From Viola odorata (Eukaryota; Streptophyta; Magnoliopsida; Malpighiales; Violaceae): 64,000 nt of DNA. Made by a program: the position numbers and the translations under genes. Positions 22,417-34,275 of the stretch are shown one piece after another. Numbering within the stretch: position 1 is the first letter of the stretch; every line of letters starts with the position of its first letter. A model generated the notes under the pieces. It saw only the letters and a program-made list of their open reading frames with translations. It did no database searches and had not been told where the DNA came from. The DNA lies in assembly GCA_963691705.1 (NCBI GenBank), contig OY829540.1:2370001-2434000 (forward strand), given 5' to 3'.

Positions 22417-22897
22417 CCTATCTCCTCCGTGTGTTTTCAGTACACTTGAAAGGATGATGGACCCGGAACGAATGCAAATCCACGACATGACATGGTTGCA
22501 GCCCTTGGCGGTATCACAAGTGACCCATCAACAGCCCTTCTATGGCATGAATAAAGTTGAGACTCCGTAAGCCCTGCCAAGAGGTCAAATAGACTAACAT
22601 CGTCGGGCGAAAGCAATACCCTCATGATCACAAGCATAATAGTAGCGTCTCTCGCGGACCTTTTAACACCTCAGAAAAGCAGGTCTCTGGATAAGAATGG
22701 AGGATGGAATCCGCTTGTTCACTGGAAAACTTCAGAACTAAGTTCCAGCTCATCACTTAACACGGTTAGCATCGAGCAGTCAGAGAAACTCAGAGATCCT
22801 GCAGACATACCGCCCCACGAAAGAACAAGTTTTCATCTAAGATTTCAGACATGGACAGCCCTTGGTAAACACTCGGGCTCGTTTTCAGTTGGGCTTA

Positions 22898-23409
22898 TGA
22901 TAACAATCAAGACAGCCCTAACGGTGCTACCACGCTTGCCGCTCCTGCCAGGATGATTTCCCATAAGACCCGTAAGATATCTTCATATCGCCCGAGAATC
23001 AGCGAAGGATTCCTAGGATGGTCGACATCAGTGGGGGGGGACTCACGCGACTCTATACACACGACACCATCCCATCCTAGGGACCCACAAGCTTATCGCT
23101 CCCGGCAGCCCGTACGATATCGCTCATGACGTCATCCGTCGGTATCGCTTGTGACGTCACCATCAGACATCGCCTGGATTGTTATCGCCAGGTATCGCCG
23201 AATAGGCCTATAAATACCCCTACTTTTCCAAACTGAAGGTAAGATCAAGATCACTCAGACAAACCTCTGTGAGTTTTGAAACCCGAACTGACTTAAGCAT
23301 CGGAGTGTCTACGCCGAAACCCGAACTGACAGGTACATCCGGCACCGACCGCCACCGTTCCGATCAGGCACGACTCTGAATCTTACAAGATCGGCATTGA
23401 ATCTTATCA
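22898..23409 (+). repeat. E2 3' LTR
   Basis: 512 bp, same ends as the 5' LTR. It has two intact TGACGTCA palindromes (23127-23134 and 23152-23159) and TATAAATA at 23209-23216. A 14-15 bp word (GAAACCCGAACTGAC, also about 45 bp upstream) replaces the C-rich block of the 5' LTR. It is followed by TSD ACACT. Confidence 0.92.
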
Positions 23410-23414
23410 ACACT

Positions 23415-24484
23415 CATAGCCGACAGCATGTAGAGGCTTCCCTAGCCCCCGCGGGACCCCGATGACACACCCGTGTCAGCCTGACCCCACCTCATTTCAC
23501 CCCTCACCAACCAGTCGCTAGCGGCATGCCGCCAATCGCTACCCACCATACAGCCACCACCTTCATTCCCACACCACGCCCTCAAGCCCCGCATAAGATA
23601 CCTTCTCCTTATCACATCCATACCCACGAGCGACCACACCATCAATAAGTCTTTCCCCCACTTGAGCTCTACCCCTACACCCATGATGATTTTATTTATG
23701 AGAGTGACACACATGGTCCTCAACAACCACTAGTCACAGCGACCGACCAGTCTTATCCAAGGTCGCCCCACCAAGGCCATGGATACCCTAGGCCACCACT
23801 GTGGCCTCTCCTTCAAGCTCCTACTGCCTCTCCCCACGAGTACTATGACTACGCTTATGTTGAGGCTCCCCAACCCCCAAGACGTGACCTAACACCTAGA
23901 CCCCAAGGTGACAACCAAGTGGACTCATGACGATTCCTTCCTTTGATGGTAAAAATGATCCGGATGCGTACCTTGTTTGGGAAGGAAATATGGATCGAAT
24001 TTTTAGGTGCCATAATTATTCAGTGAAGAAGAAGATTAATTTGGCCACGGTCGAGTTCTCGGACTATGCCATCACTTGGTTGGAAAAAGAAGAACAATAG
24101 AGGTGCAAGAGTGGTGAACCACCTATCTCCACTTGGAAGGGAATAAAGGATGTAATGAGATATCAATTTGTGCCGAAATATCACAATCGTGACTTGCACC
24201 AACACTTGCAACAACTTAAGCAAGGTAGCAAGTCCGTTAGTGACTATTTTAAGGAAATGGACACTCTTATTCTCAAGGCTAATGCGGAAGAGTCAGAGGA
24301 AGCCACCATGGCACGATATTTTGGAGGGATGAACAAGGAGATAACATACAAGTTAGACCTCCAACTGTACCAAGATATGGTAGAAATGCTACACCTAGTT
24401 CTCAAGATAGAAAGACAATGTCGTGACAAGCCTTCGTACACTTCAAGGTATACCCCTTCCTCCACAAACCCTAGGCCTCCCTGA
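23415..24484 (+). pseudogene. E3 gag, continuation after E2
   Basis: 23415-23926 is Pro/His/Tyr-rich and not cleanly open. The Gag core starts at 23927 (MTIPSFDGKNDPDAYLVWEG), with RIFRCHNYSVKKKINLATVEF and DYAITWLEKEEQ. A TAG lies near 24098, after which the same frame continues: CKSGEPPISTWKGIKDVMRY, NRDLHQHLQQLKQGSKSVSD, EEATMARYFGGMNKEI. It closely parallels E1 Gag (YYEWESKMERIF, LHQKLQRLYQGSKSVTEFYH). The zinc knuckle is displaced to 25559 by the intervening insertion. Confidence 0.82.
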
Positions 24485-24599
24485 AAACCTACTTATAACT
24501 TCTATGATAACAAGGTGACACCATCCACACCTTCACCCAAGCCTAATACTCACTCATCTTCGACCTCACAACCTAGGTCAGCTACAAACCACCCCGCGT

Positions 24600-25435
24600 G
24601 ATGCGATCAGGCAAACCCTAAAGCTTCAAGAACCGGTTATGGATCCAAGAGGACCGGTAACCCGCAACATAACCAAGAGGTTGATGTTGTGGATTGAACA
24701 AGAGATGAAGATGGAAGCTTCCCATACACCAAGCAAAATGGTAATGCAGATTAGCACCGGGTTTGACCAAGTACCGGTAACCTCCAAGGGAGTTACCGGG
24801 TACAACCATCTTCCGAAAACCTTTCAAGAAGACACCAAGAAGACGTGTCAACTTGACAAGGGAAGCCACCGAGACGGTACACCTAACAGGAAGGAAGTCA
24901 AACTAAATCAAACGGTCTGTTTCCCTTTCCTAATGCTGACGTGTCAAGACCAACCGGGAACCGTTAACTTCCTTAAACCTACCGGTTTCTCCAACTTATA
25001 AATAACGTACTGTTTTTCATTTCTAGTAGTTTTGTGTAAAGTGTTTTTGCTTGTGTTGAGAATACTCCGCCCTTAAACACTAGAAACTCACCTTGTAAGA
25101 AACAAGTCTAGAAGACGACTTGATTCGTTGCAAGTAAAAGATCCCTAGTCTTCAACCCTTCTAATTTACTATTTGAGTGTTAAATCCTTTAAGAATTTGG
25201 GATATTTGTGTTCAATCATTCATCTTGGATTTTCGTATTTGGATGTTTATGAGTGAGTGTGATTTGGATATTTACTGCTGATCGATTGTTTTGAATCAAA
25301 TTATCCCTTGCAAATTCCACTTATTATTCCCTTTCCGTGTTCATCTTTGTTCTTATTTTTCGCTGTGTACTTCATTTTCTACGTTTCCGCTTTATTCATC
25401 GTCTTTTTGAGAATACCTATTAGACATACTTGACA
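24600..25435 (+). mobile_element. Probable solo LTR or LTR-like insertion in E3 gag
   Basis: The E3 Gag sequence breaks near 24600 and resumes near 25436 before the zinc knuckle. The intervening ~830 bp has LTR-like order: a 5' part with seven ACCGG-core words, a TATA (CTTATAAATAACG at about 24997), then a T-rich non-coding part. Boundaries and target duplication are not clear to me. The 120-codon ORF at 24639 crosses the ACCGG-rich part and is probably fortuitous. Confidence 0.4.
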
Positions 25436-25558
25436 ACTCAAGCTAGATCCTTAGCTGCAAAACTCATCGCATCCGATTCTTTGAAAGAGAACTCGGATCG
25501 CGTCACCGCGGCCCCAGACACCAACCCAAACTCTAAACCCGCCAGTTCTATTGTTTGC

Positions 25559-26525
25559 TTCAAATGTCAAGGCCACGGGCATAAGAAGAGTGTCTGAATA
25601 GGCAGAGCATATTGATTCGCAATGGTGTTATTGTAAGTGGGGATGAGGAGGAATCTAGTGCTAAAGATAAATCAGAGAGTGAGAGTGAAGAAGATGGACG
25701 TCACTATAATGTGGTCCAAGTAGCGGATTCTTTATCCTTGGTTATGTGTTGTGCACTTAGTGTCCAACCAAAAAATGAGCTGAATGGTAAGGAGCAACGT
25801 GGAAACTTGTTCCACACGCGGTGCAAGGTATTAGACCAAATTGTATCCATGATTATTGACAATGGGAGTTGTGTGGATGTGGCTAGTGAGATGATGATAC
25901 ACAAGTTGAAACTTCCCACCACCTAGCATTCCTATCCTTATCACCTGCAATGGTTCACCATTGGAGGAGGTGTTGAGGTAACTAAGCAAGCTTTTGTTAC
26001 ATTTAGTATTGATGATTATGAAGATAAACGTTTGCTTGATGTTGTTCCGATGTAAGCTTGTCATATTCTTCTTGGCCGACTATGGCAATTCGGTCGTGAT
26101 GTGAGCTATAGTGGGCGTTCAAACCAATATAATTTCTAACATGATGGTCGAAAGTTTAGCATTCCCTCTTTGCTCCCCGTCCAAGTCATGGTGGACCAAA
26201 TAATGCTTGCAATAGCCCATACCGAATATGAGAGCTTTTGTAAAAATAAGGACAAAAGAGAGGTGAGAGGAGAGAAGGGTAAGAGTCATCCGGACAACAA
26301 GCCTGAAAAATGTGAGCCTGCCACCGAGAGTGAGATGGTAAGGAAAGAGAGTGGAGGGGAAAACAGAAAGAAAGTGAATGCTTATACCACACGAAGGGAA
26401 TATAAATATGCCTTGTGCTCCTCCAACACACCTAGTGTCTTTGTTTCCTCTGTGTTTGACTTGCAGGAAAATGACCCCCCCAAGCTCATCGATTCGAGGA
26501 CGAATCCTTTTGAAGGGGGAGGGGA
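25559..26525 (+). pseudogene. E3 CCHC, protease and pol tail; RT and integrase missing
   Basis: CFKCQGHGHKK at 25559 is the start of the knuckle, and its last Cys is reached only by a frame change near 25590. Protease: SMIIDNGSCVDVASEMMIHK, then HILLGRLWQF. The frame has three stops (TAG 25924, TAA 26053, TAA 26138). After the K/E-rich linker (KNKDKREVRGEKGKSHPDNK) it goes straight to LIDSRTNPFEGGGDD, the usual extreme C-terminus of pol overlapping the PPT. About 3 kb of RT-RNase H-integrase is therefore gone. Confidence 0.78.
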
Positions 26526-27130
26526 TGATACGGGCATGGCCATAACCGCGCTTGGACCTAATCAACCATGGCCTTGCGATGATCGAAGGACGTGGAGAAG
26601 GGGAGTAGAAACCCCCGAGAACCAAGCCCTAGCACCCCATGTGCCAATCCCTAAAGCATGAAAGAACACAACTTTTGAAGGACTGGAAGCAACTTTTTGT
26701 GTGAAAAAGTCCTTGGCGGTATGGCGCCTAGCCTCTAGCAGCATACAGTCTATCTCGGTCAGCAATTGTCAAAAAGAATACCGAGGCTAGCGGTATACTG
26801 CCTGGCCTCTAACGGTCAAGTAAAAACATCAAAAGTGTCTACCTTGTTGTGTCATATTTATGTTGCATATTTATGTTGCATATTTATTTGTGAATTCCAA
26901 CATCAAAAGGCCAAGAATAAGAACCTTAATTAAGTTAATCTTTTCGGTACGTGCATGTATTCAAGTGTGTGATTGTGATTCCCTCCATCCTTGTGTCCAA
27001 CGTGCCCATCTTCTATCTTGAACTAGATCCTTTACTCAAGCACAACCTCTCACGGATCTCTCACCATCAATCCATCCAACTTGCTGCGCAATCTCCATCT
27101 TCATTTCGAGAGAGAACCGTGACCATATCA
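26511..27130 (+). repeat. E3 polypurine tract and 3' LTR
   Basis: The PPT GAAGGGGGAGGGGA immediately precedes TGATACGGGCATGG (LTR start 26526). The LTR ends GACCATATCA at 27130 (605 bp). Its last 88 bp match 5677-5764. Confidence 0.8.
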
Positions 27131-28294
27131 CCTAACCTAGCCATTTTTTTAAAATTGAAAATACGATTAAATTACAAACTAATTAATTGATAGCGAGTGG
27201 TATTTATTTTATTGGTGAAATGTTGATTTTTTTTTGTCTTTCTAAGTGTCCTATCTACTAATTTCGTACTCTTAATTTTAGACATGAGATAAATTCCATG
27301 TATATTGTTTGTTTGGCCTCTAATGTGTGGATTATCTCTCAGAATAATTTACTTAGCTTTATCATATTCGAACTTAAAATTTAAATTAAAAATAGATAAG
27401 TTCTTTGTACAACTCGCCTATAACCATTGTGAATCATTGTGAATCGTGAGTAGATATTTTAATTACTTTAATTTTAATATAACGTATAAATTTAAACTTC
27501 TGTAAATACTTTTTTTTAATGTAAAATTAGTGTAAATACTTTAAGAAACATGACGAAACATGCTGATATTAATAAATCCAAAAGTCATTTTGATCTAGTG
27601 CAAATGGTCTTTTTATATCATCTTAATTTCAAATGGATGATGCTTTGTCAAGAAGAAGGACCAATAATTAGAAGTCGTGGTACTCCGATCCCAACGTAAC
27701 ACATTATATATAAATATATATGGAAGTTGAAAATTGGATAAGAGTTTTCAACTCTGCAACTGAATAAAAATTTCATATATATATCCAAATTGAACTATTT
27801 AAACTTAATTTTTTTTACTTGTCCTTATAATATCGTTATTTGAATTATAATACCGTCAAATATATTTAATGATTAATTAATAATTTTATTGATAGATCTA
27901 ATGATTTATTAGTGATGCGATATTTTATTTCATTGTTACTGGCTCAATATATATACTTTATATACATTTTTTTTTTAATTTATACATTCGATTGTTCATA
28001 TTATTTAAATTTTTAAAATTTAAAATTTTAAGTTTTACTAGCGTTAATTTAATTTAATTACTAGATATTTAAAGTAAATAAAATTCATTAGAATTTATCT
28101 AAAAAAGGCATCTCTATGTTACTTATGTATAATAATACATGCAAGTGCCATATTTCTAAGAGAGGAAAGAAAAGAGAAGAAAATAAAGTAATGACATTTT
28201 CACGCATAAATTATAAACACACAAATAAATAGGTCAATGGAGGAGAGGAGCAGCAAAATGCGTCTTCTTCACACTCCCGTGTTAAACAAGCGTA
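27131..28294. other. Host intergenic DNA, nothing recognised
   Basis: Very AT-rich sequence between E3 and the WRKY upstream region. There is no ORF, RNA gene or repeat I can support. Confidence 0.6.
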
Positions 28295-28982
28295 TTGACC
28301 AGCACGACCTTGACAATTAATATCAAAGATCGACCGGCCGGTTTGTCCATTACAGACAATATTCATAGATTGAACTCAGTTGACTATAGTTTGAGCGGCA
28401 AGGGGCACAATCGTACATATATAATTAATTAAATTTTTGAGTTTGAATCTAAAAAACGAAAAAAAAAAACTATGCAAAGTTATCCCTTCAAAATCCATAA
28501 TTCTCAAATTAAAGTAGATCATGTACAATCTTGTTCAAAAGGATAGAGAGAGATATATCTATCTATAAAGAAGAAAAATATATTTATTAAGAGCTGAAGA
28601 ACGAAGAAAAATATATTCATTAAGAGCACTCATTATTCTTTAATTAATGTTTTGAACTCAAATATAAAAGCTGAGCAAACTAACCCGATAGAATCATCCC
28701 TTCATAATTCAGTAATGTTAGTCTCTTACTCAAAAGTAATTGACAAAAAAAAGGGTTTGATTTCACTGACCCACAGAAGCTAGCTAGCTTGGTACAGGCT
28801 ACAGCCCACCGTCCAGATCTAACAAGGTCAACGATCCACGTCTTCTTACTCTACGGCTGATTAAAATGTTTGACTATAATTATTAATCAACCCAAAAAAG
28901 TTTGTACGAAGTTTCAAAGATAGTACACTTACAAACATTAGTTGTGATTAAATGATATCCATCCTTAATTAAATTTTTGACT
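28295..28982. promoter_or_regulatory. W-box cluster upstream of the WRKY gene
   Basis: Five TTGACY sites: TTGACC 28295, TTGACT 28380, GGTCAA (minus) 28826, TTGACT 28870, TTGACT 28977. W-boxes are the binding sites of WRKY proteins. The cluster is 0.6-1.3 kb before the ATG, suggesting auto- or cross-regulation. Confidence 0.55.
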
Positions 28983-29440
28983 AAATTTTGAGAATGAAGA
29001 AAATCATATTTGGAGACTCACCATCTTTTTAAGAACAGAAAAAATTCTAATGAAATTAGTCTAAATTGGGAAGACACTGCACATAAAAAAAAAAGAAAAA
29101 GATAGTACGTACACTTGCGCCCGCTAATTTAGCAATTTTACTTACGTAGTTTTGATCTGTCTTACCTGTAAAAAACGTTGAATATGATCTTAATAGTTTT
29201 TTTAATTACATCTACTTATATTAATTCGAATATTCCCTGTTTCTTGAATATATATAGTTTCTAGTTAATTAGTCGTCATTATTTATTTGTCAAATACAAT
29301 AATCAAACAAATACGTCGAAGGTGTTGACATTTTTGTACATGTATTGTCCGCGCAAGAAACGGATAGGTAGCAACTAGGAATATGTTTATACTAATTTCT
29401 TGTTTTGCCTCTATTTTCTTATCCCACTTGCCATTTATGT

Positions 29441-29467
29441 TATATACTAGCTTACACACATTATAAA
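29441..29467 (+). promoter_or_regulatory. Candidate TATA region of the WRKY gene
   Basis: TATATACTAG at 29441 and TTATAAAC at 29461 lie 110-135 bp before the ATG, leaving a 5' UTR of about 80-100 nt. Which one is used cannot be told. Confidence 0.4.
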
Positions 29468-29574
29468 CTAGAGTTCTCTAGCTGTTTTTGTTGATCAAGA
29501 AAAGAAAACAAGAAAACAAAGAGGTCATCTCTTTTGAAGCATTTTGAGATATTTTTCTGGCTACTTTTATCAGA

Positions 29575-32500
<2,926 letters not shown>

Positions 32501-33029
32501 TTTAATTTGGCTAATTAATTTGGTTAATTTTGTGGGTCTTTTTTTGTTTGTTTGGGAAAAATAAGGATTAAAAACACAGATCATCAGATTAAGTGTACAA
32601 AACTTTCTTTGTTTATAAAATTTTGTTTTCGTATGTATGTTTATAATTAACACTAGATATGTGTTTTGTAATGTGTACACATATTACAGCTTCTTTCTTC
32701 TGCTTATTTTGTGCTACCTTCTTTTAATTCCATCGTTCTCTCCATAACGTGGAATCCAACAGATTAATCAAAGGTGAATGTTGTTGACTCTAAATAACGA
32801 TAACAGTGCCCGAAAGTGATCAGTATCATGTCGGACATATGAATAGATATAGCACAACTTGAGACCGAGAAGACTAATCATGGCACCAATTGGTGGTTTT
32901 AACTTTATGTGTGGCGCTTCCCTCTCCTCTCCTCTAAATTCACTTTTAATTATCGTAAAATTTGGTGACAAAGTACCAATAAAGACTAGAACTCGAGGTT
33001 CTAAAAAAAGATTACTCTATCAGCAATAT
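32501..33029 (+). other. WRKY 3' UTR and downstream flank
   Basis: AT-rich. TTTGTAATG near 32667 and TATAAAATTTT/TATGTTTATAAT near 32615-32645 are plausible plant poly(A) elements, so the transcript may end near 32650-32700. Nothing else was recognised before the E4 LTR. Confidence 0.45.
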
Positions 33030-34148
33030 TGATACGATCCTAGTCGCCTAGGGTGCGTATTCTTCAATTTGTGATCTAGTTCAAAAGTTTGGATTTTGAA
33101 TGCGGAAGATAGAGCTCAACAAGTACGAGCTTAAACCTCTTAGCAACCTGTGCTAAGCAACCGAATCGGTTTCAAGTGAGGATTCTTGATCGAGTTCTAG
33201 ACCTATATTCAACCTGTGAATATCAACCTAGGGAAAATGAAACAAGTGATAAACTTTCGGGTTTTACTTGTGACTGACTCGAGTGTTCGGACTCAAGGAA
33301 GATCAAGGTTCACGCATGAACAACTAAGATACTCTCTCAAATAAACATAAGTCTCAAATATCAATTTAATCAAGGGTACTTTACAATGAAGCCAAGCGGC
33401 TCTATATATACTAAACAACTAAACCTACTTTGAATAGAAATAGGACTTCTACTCAAACAATTAATCTAATTAACCATTTAAAGTAAATATAAATATAATT
33501 AAATACATTCCAGAAATTCCAAGACGTTTCCGCATCATTGGGCTAACGTTTGGGCCAAATCCTCAAGTCACTCAATTCCCAGCGCACACTTTGCGCACTA
33601 TAATGTCGACCTAGTCTATCTCTCAAACGACTCTTCTGAATGGGCTGAAACATGTCCCAAACGAAATCTAACATCTTAAACCTTTTGGAGGACCTCTTGA
33701 TCCCTGGTCCAGGCCTCACTGGTCCTAACTGGCTCGTACAGAAACTCTTGTTGCGTCTGAGAGTCCTAGTCTGCGTAGGTCTGCTGTCAACGAAAATGTC
33801 TCTTGGCCTAAAATGCAAACGACTCGTGCATTTGAGCTGAAACTTGCTCACAAATGCGTAACATCATGAGGTTTCAGAAACAAGGTCGATCGCACTTGTA
33901 TTGGTCCGCATTGGTTCAGACACAATTGTCTATTACGTCTGTGTGCGAGAATGTCACCCTGAGCCTTTTGACGATCCACTCGTCCAAATGTCTCCAAATT
34001 TGGTCCAGCACTTTACAACATATTATAAATCATCACAATGCTCGTCTTCTCTTAGTTTGAACCTTCCTGCTCCAACATGGCTCGACGCTTTGGTCCATCT
34101 AGCCCTTGCTGCATGATGTATGTGTGTGGCGGGGCTAGGATCGTATCA
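33030..34148 (-). repeat. E4 3' LTR
   Basis: 1119 bp with perfect 14-bp terminal inverted repeats TGATACGATCCTAG/CTAGGATCGTATCA. The minus-strand PPT (AAGAGGGAGGGAA, 34149-34163) lies directly upstream. Its flank at 33025-33029 is AATAT. The partner duplication is lost with the truncated far end. Confidence 0.85.
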
Positions 34149-34275
34149 TTCCCTCCCTCTTCGAAAAGATTCATCCTCAAATATGTAACCATACATACAG
34201 CAAACTAGACTAAGTTAGTAGCATCAAAATAAGCACCAATTGAACCATACCAACCTCTTAAATCCAACTCGGTTG

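Larger units (their letters stand above)
7416..23409 (+). mobile_element. E2: 16-kb Tat-lineage Ty3/gypsy element with antisense gene cluster
   Basis: The LTRs at 7416-7937 and 22898-23409 both start TGATAACAATC and end CTTATCA. They are flanked by identical 5-bp duplications ACACT (7411-7415 and 23410-23414), so the whole unit inserted as one element. The LTRs differ by about 10 substitutions plus one block replacement, roughly 2%. Sense coding is gag-protease-RT-RNase H, a second archaeal-like RNase H, and integrase (8023-13892). The dual RNase H is diagnostic of the Tat lineage. Downstream of pol lie about 500 bp of degenerate tandem repeats, then four antisense ORFs (15000-21918). Pol has two TGA codons and one frameshift, so this copy is not autonomous. 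Confidence 0.93.
5677..27130 (+). mobile_element. E3: old, RT/IN-less Ty3/gypsy element interrupted by E1 and E2
   Basis: The 5' LTR remnant (5677-5764), PBS (5767-5778), gag (two pieces around E2), CCHC, protease, polypurine tract (26511-26525) and 3' LTR (26526-27130) follow in order on the plus strand. RT, RNase H and integrase are absent: the post-protease linker runs directly into the C-terminal pol tail that overlaps the PPT. It has many in-frame stops. The two LTR ends differ at 12 of about 90 sites and all 12 are transitions. E1 inserted into its 5' LTR and E2 into its gag, so E3 is the oldest layer here. Confidence 0.82.

Noticed and set aside
22624..22956. 110-codon plus-strand ORF before the E2 3' LTR
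   Set aside because: It runs into the LTR, has no domain, and its codon composition is like the surrounding non-coding DNA.
33652..34116. Plus-strand ORFs in the E4 LTR
   Set aside because: Short, overlapping, inside an LTR opposite to its transcription, with no recognisable product.
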